DNA of 64,000 nucleotides. Source: Phycisphaerae bacterium (GTDB lineage Bacteria > Planctomycetota > Phycisphaerae > UBA1845). Within the stretch, counting starts at the first letter, position 1; each line of letters starts with the position of its first letter. Positions 44,948-54,387 of this stretch are shown here, one piece after another. Under the pieces are notes generated by a model. It did no database searches. It saw only the letters and a list, made by a program, of their open reading frames with translations, and was not told where the DNA came from. The translations under genes were made by a program, and so were the position numbers. Location of the stretch: positions 45,122 to 109,121 of the forward strand of contig JAJDDY010000039.1 in assembly GCA_029260075.1 (NCBI GenBank), given 5' to 3'.

Positions 44948-46858
44948 ATGTGTGGCATTGCAGGTATTTTGGGGGAACCGACGATCGATCGCCTTACGGC
45001 GATGGCGGACGCCCTGCGCCATCGCGGTCCCGACGACGGGGGATCGTGGATCGGTGAGTCAGACGCTGCGGGAACGCGCATTGGGCTTACCTACCGACGG
45101 TTGGCCATCATCGATATTCCGGGCGGCGCCCAGCCCATCAAGAGCGAGAATGGGCGGGTCGTCACCGTATTCAACGGCGAAATCTACAATTACCGCGAGC
45201 TTCGCGACGAACTGATCGCGCGAGGTCACCGATTGACTACTCAAAGCGATACCGAGGTCATCGTTCATTTGTATGAGGACCACGGAGTCGATTTCCTCGA
45301 CCGGTTGCGTGGCATGTTCGCCCTGGCTGTGTGGGATGTCGCTGAGCGGCGGTTGATTCTCGCGCGGGATCGGCTAGGCAAGAAACCGTTGTACTTCCGG
45401 AAAACGTCGCGAGGGTTTCAATTCGCTTCAGAAATCAAAGGCCTTCTGGCTGACTCGCGCGAGGGTTGCGACCTCGATCACCAATCCATCGCAGACTACC
45501 TTCAGTTCGGCGCGGTGTTCCCGCCGAATACGATCTATCGGGGCATCGGTTCGTTGCGTCCGGGAGAAGTGGTCGAAGCACGCGACCGCCGAGTCGTGTC
45601 GCGTTTTCGGTATTGGCGACCGAGCGTTGCCCCCAAGACTCGCATCTCGCGCACGGACGCCGTGCAACGGGTGGACGATCTTCTGCGCGAGGCGGTGAGC
45701 ATCCGACTACGATCCGACGTTCCGGTCGGGTGCTTCCTTTCCGGCGGCGTCGACAGCGGACTCATCACCGCCATCGCCGCCCAACAGCTGTCCAAACCGC
45801 TGACCACGATCACGGTGGGATTCGACGATGAAGCCTTCGACGAACGACCGCTCGCACGCATGGTCGCACGGCAGTACGGAACGGACCATCACGAAGTCGT
45901 CGTCACCCCGGATGTCGCGTCTGATCTTTCGCGCATCGCCACAGCCTACGACCAACCGTTCGGCGATTCGTCAGCCATACCCTCGTTCTACGTCGCAAGC
46001 GCCGCGCGCGAACACGTCAAGGTCGTGCTGAACGGCGACGGCGGCGACGAGCTGTTCGGCGGGTATCGTCGATACGTCGCGGGTCGCGTCGCTGGGTGGA
46101 TGGGCTGGACGGGCGGTGCGATGTCGCAGTCGCTCTGGCGCCTCGCGTTAAGCGCTTTGCCCAAACCAAGCGGATACCGATCAAGCTATGCGTTCATCCA
46201 TCGCTTCGCTCGCGGCATGGCCGCAGACGCCGTCACGCGTCACCTGCTTTGGACGTTCGACGGGTTGAACCCGAACGCTCTGGATGGTTCGCACTGTCGA
46301 TCTTCGCAGCGATGGTTCGACGACGCGGAACCTGCGGGGCGACACATCGCCGACATCTTCGCCAACCTCGGGCGCTGCGGCGGCGTCGACCGAATGACAG
46401 CGACGGACCTGCAAACCTTCTTGCCACACGATTTGTTGGTCAAGATGGACATCGCCACCATGGCGCACGGACTGGAGGCACGCTCGCCATTGCTCGATCA
46501 GCAACTTGTCGACGTGGTAACGAGGTTCCCCCAGCACATCAAGCTGCGCGGCGCGGGCACCAAGCCGCTACTCCGCCAACTGGCGGGACGATATCTTCCC
46601 TGGCCGATCCGGTCCGCCCGCAAGAGGGGGTTCGAGGTGCCCTTGTTCCGCTGGCTTCGTGAAGACCTTCGCGATCTGAGTCGAGACGTCATCCTTTCGC
46701 CCACCGGCCTGCCAACAACCCTATTCGATCGCGATGAGTTGACAAGACTACTGGACAACAAACAGCGACTCGAACCGGCGCGGTGGAGTCGACACGTGTG
46801 GCTTATCCTCATGCTGGGCATGTGGGATCGCGAAGTTCACCGGACTCGCGGTGATTGA
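44948..46858 (+). CDS. asnB: Asparagine synthetase (glutamine-hydrolysing)
   Basis: This 636-residue class II glutamine amidotransferase makes asparagine from aspartate, ATP and glutamine. The N-terminal nucleophile is Cys2 (MCGIAGIL), and LRHRGPDDGG and FNGEIYNYRELRDEL complete the glutaminase domain. The synthetase domain has the PP-loop LSGGVDSGLI, then VLNGDGGDELFGGYRRY and MAHGLEARSPLLD. Length is typical of the bacterial B type. Paralogues in polysaccharide loci amidate sugars or peptides, and the nearby GT39-like protein leaves that option open. Confidence 0.95.
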   Translation: MCGIAGILGEPTIDRLTAMADALRHRGPDDGGSWIGESDAAGTRIGLTYRRLAIIDIPGGAQPIKSENGRVVTVFNGEIYNYRELRDELIARGHRLTTQSDTEVIVHLYEDHGVDFLDRLRGMFALAVWDVAERRLILARDRLGKKPLYFRKTSRGFQFASEIKGLLADSREGCDLDHQSIADYLQFGAVFPPNTIYRGIGSLRPGEVVEARDRRVVSRFRYWRPSVAPKTRISRTDAVQRVDDLLREAVSIRLRSDVPVGCFLSGGVDSGLITAIAAQQLSKPLTTITVGFDDEAFDERPLARMVARQYGTDHHEVVVTPDVASDLSRIATAYDQPFGDSSAIPSFYVASAAREHVKVVLNGDGGDELFGGYRRYVAGRVAGWMGWTGGAMSQSLWRLALSALPKPSGYRSSYAFIHRFARGMAADAVTRHLLWTFDGLNPNALDGSHCRSSQRWFDDAEPAGRHIADIFANLGRCGGVDRMTATDLQTFLPHDLLVKMDIATMAHGLEARSPLLDQQLVDVVTRFPQHIKLRGAGTKPLLRQLAGRYLPWPIRSARKRGFEVPLFRWLREDLRDLSRDVILSPTGLPTTLFDRDELTRLLDNKQRLEPARWSRHVWLILMLGMWDREVHRTRGD

Positions 46859-46868
46859 ACGGTGCGGT

Positions 46869-46910
46869 GAAACGTCAAAACGTTGAAACATCGAAAACTC
46901 GAAATGTCGT
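46869..46910. repeat. CGTCGAAA-type array, family D (left half)
   Basis: AAACGTCAAAACGTTGAAAC then ATCGAAAACTCGAAATGTCG resemble the left halves of the two other arrays. No complementary right half follows. It is joined directly to the family F hairpin units. Confidence 0.55.
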
Positions 46911-46925
46911 TGGATCGTGAGTCGC

Positions 46926-47051
46926 TGCCGCTGGAGCGTGAATCCTTTCTCGCTCCTTGGTCGACAGAGTGGACACCGGGCGCGTGTCCGGCGCTGGAGC
47001 GTGAATCCTTTCTCGCTCCACTATCCTACATGGACAGCGGGCGTATGTCCG
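46926..47051. repeat. Two tandem 63-bp units, each with two hairpins (family F)
   Basis: Each unit has GGAGCG-TGAATCCTTTCT-CGCTCC (46933-46956 and 46996-47019). This is followed by a second stem GGACA ... TGTCC around a GGGCG loop. The second-stem loops differ (CCGGGCGCG and GCGGGCGTA) while the stems are kept. The 63-bp period makes a false open frame run through it. The loop matches the hairpin after argS in reverse. Confidence 0.7.
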
Positions 47052-47114
47052 TCTATCTTCCGCCATCGATCGTGGACGGTCTATTGGCACGGTGAGTGAG
47101 GTCAACGCTCCGCA

Positions 47115-48113
47115 ATGGCACAGCGCATATACTATGGCATGATGAGCGTCGGCCTGCTCGTGGCGCTGTTCTTAGTCGACATCCGTCTGGCCATGGCGGC
47201 AGACAACTGGGGCGGCCCGCTGGGCGAGCTCTGTCGTCGCGGGAGTGTCATACCCGTGGCGTTCGTCGCCATGCTCGTGATGGGCGCGGTCGAGATGGTC
47301 CGCCTACTTCGTGCGAAAGGTTTTCAACCGTTCACCCGGTTCGCTTGTTGTATGGTGGCCGTGCTCGTGGTGTCACCATGGCTTTCGGCGGCCGGCTGGT
47401 TGGGACAAGGACCTGCGGAGGTCGAAGGGCTGTTGTGGCTTACGGTCTGGATGATCGTCGCATGCGTGGGTACGGGATTGCTCACGGTAGTTCAGGGGCG
47501 ACCGGAAGGCGCGATGGGCGACGCCGCGGCCACGCTCGCCGTGATATGCTTTTTGGGCTTTCTCGGATCCTTCGCCCTACAACTTCGGTGCGGCCGCGAC
47601 GTACCCGCGCAAGAAGGGGCGTGGCTGCTGCTCATCACACTTCTGGTGACCAAGGTGTCGGACATCGGGGCGTACCTTGTGGGCAAGAATTGGGGCCGGC
47701 GCAAGCTGGCGCCGAGCATCAGCCCCGGCAAGACCGTGGAAGGCGCAATCGCCGGCCTGACGGCGAGCGTCCTGGTGGCCGTGGCGTTCGCGGCCCCGGA
47801 GTGGTTCTTTCCCTCCTCGATCGGCTTCGCTGCCCCAGCGAGTTCCGCCGAGGGGCTACCGCGCGCGTTCATGCTATTGAGTTCCTCCGACGATGTGGGC
47901 CCTGTACCACGCGCAATTATGTTCGGCGTGCTTGTTTCGATTGCCGGTCAATTTGGTGATTTATTAGAGTCTCGCTTTAAGAGGGACGCTTGCGTGAAGG
48001 ATTCGGGGTCGGTCCTGCCCACTTTCGGGGGTATACTAGACTTGGTGGATAGCCCGATGCTATCGATACCGGTAGCTTGGATCTTGCTGACGGTTGTCTG
48101 GAAGGTGGTCTAA
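47115..48113 (+). CDS. cdsA: Phosphatidate cytidylyltransferase
   Basis: This 332-residue inner-membrane enzyme makes CDP-diacylglycerol from phosphatidate and CTP, the entry to phospholipid synthesis. The signature RFKRDACVKDSGSVLPTFGG followed by ILDLVDSPM is conserved near the C-terminus, and SPGKTVEGAIAGL precedes it. About eight hydrophobic helices are visible. Length is somewhat above the usual 270-285 because of the N-terminal helices. It is followed after 119 bases by phoH in the same direction, so it may head that gene cluster. Confidence 0.93.
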   Translation: MAQRIYYGMMSVGLLVALFLVDIRLAMAADNWGGPLGELCRRGSVIPVAFVAMLVMGAVEMVRLLRAKGFQPFTRFACCMVAVLVVSPWLSAAGWLGQGPAEVEGLLWLTVWMIVACVGTGLLTVVQGRPEGAMGDAAATLAVICFLGFLGSFALQLRCGRDVPAQEGAWLLLITLLVTKVSDIGAYLVGKNWGRRKLAPSISPGKTVEGAIAGLTASVLVAVAFAAPEWFFPSSIGFAAPASSAEGLPRAFMLLSSSDDVGPVPRAIMFGVLVSIAGQFGDLLESRFKRDACVKDSGSVLPTFGGILDLVDSPMLSIPVAWILLTVVWKVV

Positions 48114-48232
48114 TTGGGCGTGCGCGATAACGACTATCGCTAAGCATGGCACGAACGCCCGGTGACCCGATATGAAGGTGCCCGCCACTTGGTGCGCCGG
48201 GGTTTGGCCGACGGGTTCACAGTGAATGAAGA

Positions 48233-49249
48233 ATGGGGGCTGGTCGTCGGTCAAGCGAGGGACGGACACCAGATACAGAGTACGCTTTGGACATCACGAT
48301 ACCCATAAATGATCCGTCGCTGCGGATCGCGTTGTATGGAACGGCCGATCGCAACCTGCGTTTGATCCGGGCCACGTTCAACGTTCGCCTTTCCGCGCGC
48401 GATGGGTCGGTTCGTATCAGTGGTCCGCCCGAAGAAGTGCGCCAAGCTGCGCACGCTGTGAACCGCTTCCAGGAGTTGCTTGGCGAGTCCGAACATCTGA
48501 CTGAAGAGGTCGTTCAGGATGTACTACGCGAAGCGGCGCGTCTCAACAAAGCCGGCGATGGGCCGACGATCGACGTATACACATCGACGACCAAGATCGC
48601 GCCGCGCGGCGTGGGGCAAACCGCATACGTTGAGGCAATTTTCGGCAACGACCTAACATTCTGCCTTGGACCGGCGGGGACCGGTAAGACCTACCTCGCT
48701 GTGGCTGTGGCTGTCTCGCTTCTCAGACGCCAGCGGATCAAGCGCATCGTCCTCGTTCGGCCGGCCGTCGAAGCCGGTGAACGATTGGGCTACCTGCCCG
48801 GTGACCTTCAGGCAAAGGTGAACCCATACCTCCGACCGCTGTTCGACGCGATGAACGACATGATGCCGTTTGACCAGATCAAACGATTCATGGCCAACGA
48901 CGTGATAGAGATTATGCCGCTGGCGTTCATGCGCGGTCGTACGCTGAACGAATCCGTCATCATTCTCGACGAAGCACAAAATGCGACGCCATCGCAGATG
49001 TTAATGTTCCTGACGCGATTGGGGTTTAATAGCAAAATGATCGTCACCGGCGACGACAGTCAAAGCGACCTGGCTGGTGGCGAAGCGAGCGGGCTTGTCG
49101 ACGCGATCGACCGGCTGGAGGGCGAAGAGCGAATCGGTTTAGTTCGGCTGCACGAAGTGGACATCGTTCGACACCCGCTCGTTCAACGGATCGTGGGTGC
49201 TTACGCTCGCCGCGAGGCGTCTGATCATGTGGCTGATTCTTACGCGTGA
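48233..49249 (+). CDS. PhoH-like ATPase
   Basis: This 338-residue P-loop protein has Walker A GPAGTGKTYLA and Walker B VIILDEAQNAT. Before them are an N-terminal region like the KH-related PhoH start (LRIALYGTADRNLRLIRATF) and GQTAYVEAIFGNDLTF. PhoH2-type proteins are RNA-related ATPases. Together with YbeY, PgpH and CorC they form a widely conserved gene neighbourhood, reproduced here. The ATG at 48233 lacks a strong ribosome site. The first ~15 residues are not conserved, so the start could be slightly later. Confidence 0.92.
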   Translation: MGAGRRSSEGRTPDTEYALDITIPINDPSLRIALYGTADRNLRLIRATFNVRLSARDGSVRISGPPEEVRQAAHAVNRFQELLGESEHLTEEVVQDVLREAARLNKAGDGPTIDVYTSTTKIAPRGVGQTAYVEAIFGNDLTFCLGPAGTGKTYLAVAVAVSLLRRQRIKRIVLVRPAVEAGERLGYLPGDLQAKVNPYLRPLFDAMNDMMPFDQIKRFMANDVIEIMPLAFMRGRTLNESVIILDEAQNATPSQMLMFLTRLGFNSKMIVTGDDSQSDLAGGEASGLVDAIDRLEGEERIGLVRLHEVDIVRHPLVQRIVGAYARREASDHVADSYA

Positions 49250-49341
49250 GACCGAGTGCGGGTGAGGCGCAATGAAACTTCGCTGATTGAACGTACAAAC
49301 TCCGCGACAAACGGCGTGCAGCGGTCGCTAAGGAAGTTCTG

Positions 49342-51705
49342 ATGGCTGGATGGATTACAAGACGAGCGGTTCGGCGGGACCAGGTACGCCAACAGCGTGC
49401 CCGGTCCACGATGAGTTGGCGAATGCGCTTTGGTCAACGTCTGCTCTCGCGTACGCTGATCACCAGCGCACTGTTCGTCATCGCAGCCGGCGCCGTCGCC
49501 CTACTCGGCGAAGCGACGCTGAGTTACTCCATCGGTCAGAGCATCGAATATCCGGTCTACGCCCGTGCAGATTTCCGTGTGCTGGACGACGCCAAGACCG
49601 AGGTGAACCGCGAGGCGGCGCGAGCAAGGACGCCGAGTTACTACCTGTCGAACGCAGAGGCTGTCAGCTCGGATATCATTCGCGCGAACCTCATGCGTGT
49701 CTTTCAAGCCGCGCTGGATGCAGACACCTACGAAGGATTCGCTCAAACGCTGAAGGATCTCAATTGGCCCTGTGACGAAGACGGGTACAATCGTCTGCGG
49801 TCCATGGGTGATGATGCCGGGCGCGAGCGTTTTCAGCAGTGGGTAGACGCCCTGCCTCTTGAAGATGAGTACATCGTCCGCGATCGGTCTCGCGAACCGC
49901 GCACGCCGGCCAGCGCGACGGGTTTCATCCGCTTGGAGCGAAAAGAGAACGACGACGACGGCAAGACCGTCGACATTGCGATTGCCGAACTCGTGGCGTT
50001 TGGTAACGAACGGGCACGACACCGAAGTGCAGCCGCGGTCGCCAGCCGCTTCCCACTCTATTCGTTAAAGCCGACCGTCGAGGCCATCGTCTTCGCGGCG
50101 TTCAGCGAACAACCCACGATCGTCTTTGATCGCGAACGCACGCTCACAGCCATGAAAGACGCCGAGGACTCTACACAAACCGCCTATGTCACATTCGAGA
50201 AAGACCAAGTGATCGTCAAACCCGGGTTGCTTGGGCTCACCGAGTACCGCCTGCTACAAGCCGAGTATGACGCCTACGACGCGTTTCTTACAAGCGGTAG
50301 CCCTGAATCAGTCGGCGCGCGACGGATGTGGGTATTGCAGCGGGCCGGCAGAGTATTGATTGCGGCAATATTGGCCGCCGCTTTGCTGATATATACGAAT
50401 CTTCATCAAAGGCGAATTCTGGATAACCTGTTCAGAACGACAGCATTCCTCGTGTTGGTCCTGAGTACGGTCGTGGCGGCGCGCCTGCTCGATCTACGTT
50501 GGCCGTCGATACCCGAACTCGTGCTGGCGCCGTGCCTCGTGGCCGGCGGCGTATTGGCCATCGTCTACCCGCAGCGATTCGCGATCGGAGCGATGGGCTT
50601 CGTGTCACTGCTCGTATGCACGCTGGTCCACAGCGACCTTGCCTTCTTGTTCACGCTGCTGATCGGTGCTTCCGTGCTCATTTATCTTCTGGATGAAATC
50701 CGAACACGTACGCAACTACTGTCAGCCGGTGTGATTACAGCCTGCATGATCGTTACGACCACAATGGCCGGTGGATTGTGGGAGGGGCACACTATTCGCC
50801 ACGTGGTGGAACACGCCATCTGGGCTTCGGCGTGCGCGCTGTCGGCGTCGTTCGTGGTGTCCGGCATACTGCCACTGATCGAACGATTCTTTCGTATTGC
50901 CACAGCCTTGTCACTGCTGGAATGGCGCGATCCTACGCGGCCGTTGCTCCAACGGTTGGCGCGGGAGGCGCCGGGCACGTACAACCACAGCTTGGTTTTG
51001 GGCACACTGTCCGAGGCCGCTTGCGACAGCATCGGCGCCAACGGTTTGCTCGCCCAGGTCGGGGCGCTCTATCACGACGTCGGAAAAATCCCCAAGGCGG
51101 ACTATTTCGTCGAAAACCAGGAGGGGCGCATCAGTCGGCACGACAACCTCGCACCGACGATGAGTTTGTTGATCATTCTCGGGCACGTCAAGGACGGTGT
51201 GGAGATGGCCAAGGAATACAAGCTTCCCCGCGTGCTGCACCAGTTTATCGAGGAACACCACGGGACCACCGTCGTTCGATACTTTCATCACATGGCCAGC
51301 GAAAAACAGCCGAAGATCGCCAGCGGCAAGCACGACCGAGAAGTACCCGAAACGGAGTTTCGCTACGGCGGACCGAAACCGACCTCGCGTGAATCCGCCA
51401 TCCTCATGCTTTGCGACGGCGTGGAGGGAGCGGTTCGGGCGTTGAACGACCCGACGCCGAGCCGGATCGAAAGCGTGGTCGATCACATCGTGTCCGACCG
51501 TTTGGCCGACGGCCAATTGGATGACTGCGACATTACGTTGAGGCAAATTCGCAAGGTGGCTGACTCGTTGGTCAAGAGCCTTTGCAGCATTTACCATGGT
51601 CGCGTGGCGTACCCCAAGGCCACCAAGAAGACAGATACGGAGCCCCCCTCGTCGGAAGGACCGGCGACTGGCACGAACGGGCAACGCGACGCTCGCGCTG
51701 GGTGA
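49342..51705 (+). CDS. PgpH-like 7TM-HD phosphohydrolase (probable c-di-AMP phosphodiesterase)
   Basis: This 787-residue membrane protein has a signal-anchor helix (about 36-58). An extracytoplasmic region (about 60-330) follows, of the kind seen in 7TMR-HDED proteins. About seven helices span about 330-510, and a cytoplasmic HD domain comes last. The HD metal motif is H578-D579 in LYHDVGKIPKADYF, and GTYNHSLVLGTLSEAA, HDNLAP and FIEEHHGTTVVRYFH complete it. In Listeria PgpH hydrolyses c-di-AMP. AAGGAAG precedes the ATG. It sits between phoH and ybeY, the usual place for this gene. Confidence 0.92.
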   Translation: MAGWITRRAVRRDQVRQQRARSTMSWRMRFGQRLLSRTLITSALFVIAAGAVALLGEATLSYSIGQSIEYPVYARADFRVLDDAKTEVNREAARARTPSYYLSNAEAVSSDIIRANLMRVFQAALDADTYEGFAQTLKDLNWPCDEDGYNRLRSMGDDAGRERFQQWVDALPLEDEYIVRDRSREPRTPASATGFIRLERKENDDDGKTVDIAIAELVAFGNERARHRSAAAVASRFPLYSLKPTVEAIVFAAFSEQPTIVFDRERTLTAMKDAEDSTQTAYVTFEKDQVIVKPGLLGLTEYRLLQAEYDAYDAFLTSGSPESVGARRMWVLQRAGRVLIAAILAAALLIYTNLHQRRILDNLFRTTAFLVLVLSTVVAARLLDLRWPSIPELVLAPCLVAGGVLAIVYPQRFAIGAMGFVSLLVCTLVHSDLAFLFTLLIGASVLIYLLDEIRTRTQLLSAGVITACMIVTTTMAGGLWEGHTIRHVVEHAIWASACALSASFVVSGILPLIERFFRIATALSLLEWRDPTRPLLQRLAREAPGTYNHSLVLGTLSEAACDSIGANGLLAQVGALYHDVGKIPKADYFVENQEGRISRHDNLAPTMSLLIILGHVKDGVEMAKEYKLPRVLHQFIEEHHGTTVVRYFHHMASEKQPKIASGKHDREVPETEFRYGGPKPTSRESAILMLCDGVEGAVRALNDPTPSRIESVVDHIVSDRLADGQLDDCDITLRQIRKVADSLVKSLCSIYHGRVAYPKATKKTDTEPPSSEGPATGTNGQRDARAG

Positions 51706-51742
51706 GCGCTTATGATCAAGCTGTCGAACGGTATGAACGTCG

Positions 51743-52285
51743 ATGGCGGATCCAATGGAAATCGGCGCCGCGCTCTATGCAACGGGCGGTTGGGTATCTA
51801 TGGCAGACGGACCGGAATATGAAATAAGCGTCGCCACGGAATCCGGCGATGAAGAACCGCTGCACGAACAGGTGAGCCAAGCCGTCCGTGCCACGCTTCG
51901 CCACCACAGCGTACCTGGCGGAAGCGTCAGCGTGGCCATCGTGGACGACGACACGATCGCATCGCTCAACCGAAAGCATCTCGACCATTCCGGCCCTACC
52001 GACGTACTGACGTTCGACCTGCGCGGGGAACGCGGACAACCGGCGAGTTCGAACGAGCCTGTGGACGGCGAGATTGTCATGTCGGTCGACACGGCAAAGC
52101 GTGAGGCCGCAGCGCGCGGGCACACCTCGAACGCAGAACTCGCGCTCTACGCCGTTCACGGCACACTCCACCTGCTAGGATACGACGATCACGAGGACGC
52201 GGATGCGCAACGCATGCACGCGATGGAAAACTTGATCCTGACGGAGCTCGGGTTGGGGGCGGTGTTCGGGACGATTTCGACATGA
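51743..52285 (+). CDS. ybeY: Endoribonuclease YbeY
   Basis: This 180-residue zinc endoribonuclease acts in 16S rRNA 3' maturation and ribosome quality control. The metal motif is HGTLHLLGYDDHEDAD near residues 135-150, and FPDVLTF is represented by GPTDVLTFDLRG. The ATG at 51743 gives a 19-residue extension compared with the ATG at 51800, and neither has a decisive ribosome site. The TGA overlaps the next start (ATGA, 52282-52285), showing translational coupling. Confidence 0.95.
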   Translation: MADPMEIGAALYATGGWVSMADGPEYEISVATESGDEEPLHEQVSQAVRATLRHHSVPGGSVSVAIVDDDTIASLNRKHLDHSGPTDVLTFDLRGERGQPASSNEPVDGEIVMSVDTAKREAAARGHTSNAELALYAVHGTLHLLGYDDHEDADAQRMHAMENLILTELGLGAVFGTIST

Positions 52286-53013
52286 GGATCGCCCTACTTC
52301 AGATTCAACTGGACCCCGAGAGTCGCGCCGCCAATGTTCAGGCGCTTCGGTCCGCGATCGATCGTGCGGCCGGGGCGACGCCCGCACCGGATCTGTTGGT
52401 GCTGCCCGGAGCGTGTGACACCGGCGGCCTCCCGGGTCGCACGGGTGCGCGCTATTCCGACCTCGCCGCGGTTCGCGCCGGGCTCTCCGACAAGGCTAGG
52501 GAGTGGGGGCTGTTCATAGCCGCCGGGCTTCATGCGCGGCGTGCGGAAAAGTTTGAACATCAAGTCGTGATCTTCGACGCCGACGGTGACATTGTGGTTC
52601 GAAGCGGACTCCACGCCACAACGACTGACGACGGCGAAGCGATCGCTCCACAATGGTGCCCTTCCGGAGTCGGTCGCCTCGGTGCCTTAGACGCGGCGAA
52701 AGACGAGCCAACGACCGAAACGCTTGTCACCGACGCCACGAGCGCTATGGTGGTCGTGTCGCATGCTCGATCAGTCGCTCAGCGCGTAAGCAAGTTGACC
52801 GACCGAACCGTTGACTTGCTTCGAGCGCCGGGTGATTGCGGGCGTGGAAAATTCTGGGCCGTTGTGGGCGCTGCCCAACTCGACCCGAACAAACAAGAGG
52901 CCACGAAAGTCGTGACCTTTCTTCGTGGTCCCGACGGCGTGTTGCTGGGGTCTGCGGAGCCTTGTACCGAAACCATCCTGCACTTGCAGGTTCCCATCGA
53001 GCCGGCCGGTTAG
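52282..53013 (+). CDS. Nitrilase-superfamily-like protein lacking the catalytic triad
   Basis: The 243-residue protein begins like a carbon-nitrogen hydrolase (MRIALLQIQLDPESRAANVQ). LLVLPGACDTGG stands where nitrilases have LPE, so the catalytic Glu is missing. The usual K in the H-L segment reads VVRSGLHATT, and no CYD motif with the nucleophilic Cys is present. Active enzymes are usually 260-300 residues. It is translationally coupled to ybeY (ATGA) and followed by a CorC-like gene, so it probably has a binding or regulatory role in this cluster. That role is unknown. Confidence 0.72.
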   Translation: MRIALLQIQLDPESRAANVQALRSAIDRAAGATPAPDLLVLPGACDTGGLPGRTGARYSDLAAVRAGLSDKAREWGLFIAAGLHARRAEKFEHQVVIFDADGDIVVRSGLHATTTDDGEAIAPQWCPSGVGRLGALDAAKDEPTTETLVTDATSAMVVVSHARSVAQRVSKLTDRTVDLLRAPGDCGRGKFWAVVGAAQLDPNKQEATKVVTFLRGPDGVLLGSAEPCTETILHLQVPIEPAG

Positions 53014-53103
53014 CCCGGCCGTTTCGACGTAACGCGCACGCGATCATGCAGGCTGATTCGCGGTAGTCGCCGGGGTTGTTGTCGCCTGTGATGAGATACC
53101 GAG

Positions 53104-54387
53104 TTGAACGGTTGGGTGTATTGGGTCGGACCGATCCTTGTCGTTGTGTTGACGGTATTGTCGACGCTGGATCTTGCGTTGCGCTTCCCATCGCGAGCGC
53201 GAATTGCGGAGCGATTCGAGCGGGTCGGTCGAGGTGATGACTTCGATCGGCTTGTGGCGATACGCGCCCAGTGCTTGCTGGCCACTGCGGTGCTCAAATC
53301 TGTCGCGACGATGGCGATTCTGCTTACGGCGCTGGCGTATGTTTCGTTCGACTACCACGCGCCCGGCCACATGGGGCTCGCGGCGGCGTGCGCGGTGGTG
53401 GTCGTGCTGGTCTTTGGCGTGGCCATCCCGAACGCCTGGGCGAAGTATGCAGGTAACTCCTTACTGCTCGGGCTTCTTCCATTGGTTCGGGGCGTACGTC
53501 TTGGTTGCTTTCCGATCATTGTGTTTCTGGAATTGTTCGACCCGCTGGTGCGCCGGTTGTCCGGAGTTCCGGTCGAAGATGCACAGTCGTATGCTGACCA
53601 ACTTGAGCGCGACATTCTTGACGCAGTAAGTGAGGGCGAGCGGCACGGGGCGGTCGACGAGCAAGAGAAGGAAATGATCGAGTCGGTCATCGAGTTGGCC
53701 GACCAGCGTGCGGAAGAAATCATGACGCCGCGTACCGAGATCGTGGCCATTCCGCGCGACGCCGATCTGCAAACCGTGCTCGCAACAATTCGTGCCAAGG
53801 GACATTCGCGCATTCCCGTCTTCGATGGCACGATCGATACGATACTCGGCGTGCTCTACGCGAAAGACCTACTGCAGCGCGACGAGCAGGATTCGTTCGA
53901 CCTGACCGAGGTCATGCGCGACACACTGTTCATTCCAGAATCAAAACCGGTTCGTATGCTCCTTAGGGAATTCCAAGACCGAAAGCTGCACATCGCCGTC
54001 GTGTTGGATGAATACGGCGGCACCGCCGGCTTGGTGACGATCGAGGACATTCTGGAAGAACTTGTCGGGGAGATTCGCGACGAATACGACCCGGCCGCCG
54101 CAACAGAATTGAAACGAATTGATGAGCGCACTGTCGAGGTAGACGCACGAATGCGCATCGACGACCTGAACGACGAACTCGACCTAGAGCTTCCCGAGGA
54201 TGGTGACTACGAGACGATCGGCGGCTTGGTGTTTAGTCGACTAGGACGAATCCCCGACGTAGGCGAAACGTGCCGTCAGGATAACGTCGGCATTTACGTC
54301 GTCGGCTCGGAAGCCCGCCGCATCACGCGGCTACGCCTCGACATCGATACCGATACGTCGGAGAACGGCGATCAGTCGGACGAGTGA
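53104..54387 (+). CDS. CNNM/CorC-family membrane protein with CBS pair
   Basis: This 427-residue protein has an N-terminal membrane domain (about four helices, 5-150), two CBS domains and a C-terminal CorC_HlyC domain. The CBS pair starts at EEIMTPRTEIVAIPRDADLQ and includes GHSRIPVFDG. The CorC domain starts near AVVLDEYGGTAGLVTIEDIL. Relatives export Mg2+ or Co2+ or affect their resistance. The frame opens at a TTG (53104), with a GTG four codons in as the alternative. It is the last gene of the phoH-pgpH-ybeY cluster and converges on ldhA. Confidence 0.9.
   Translation: MNGWVYWVGPILVVVLTVLSTLDLALRFPSRARIAERFERVGRGDDFDRLVAIRAQCLLATAVLKSVATMAILLTALAYVSFDYHAPGHMGLAAACAVVVVLVFGVAIPNAWAKYAGNSLLLGLLPLVRGVRLGCFPIIVFLELFDPLVRRLSGVPVEDAQSYADQLERDILDAVSEGERHGAVDEQEKEMIESVIELADQRAEEIMTPRTEIVAIPRDADLQTVLATIRAKGHSRIPVFDGTIDTILGVLYAKDLLQRDEQDSFDLTEVMRDTLFIPESKPVRMLLREFQDRKLHIAVVLDEYGGTAGLVTIEDILEELVGEIRDEYDPAAATELKRIDERTVEVDARMRIDDLNDELDLELPEDGDYETIGGLVFSRLGRIPDVGETCRQDNVGIYVVGSEARRITRLRLDIDTDTSENGDQSDE

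Noticed and set aside
46883..47095. Small open frame with repeated LERESFLAP
   Set aside because: The repetition comes from a 63-bp tandem DNA repeat whose period is a multiple of three. The covarying stems show that selection, if any, is on the hairpin.
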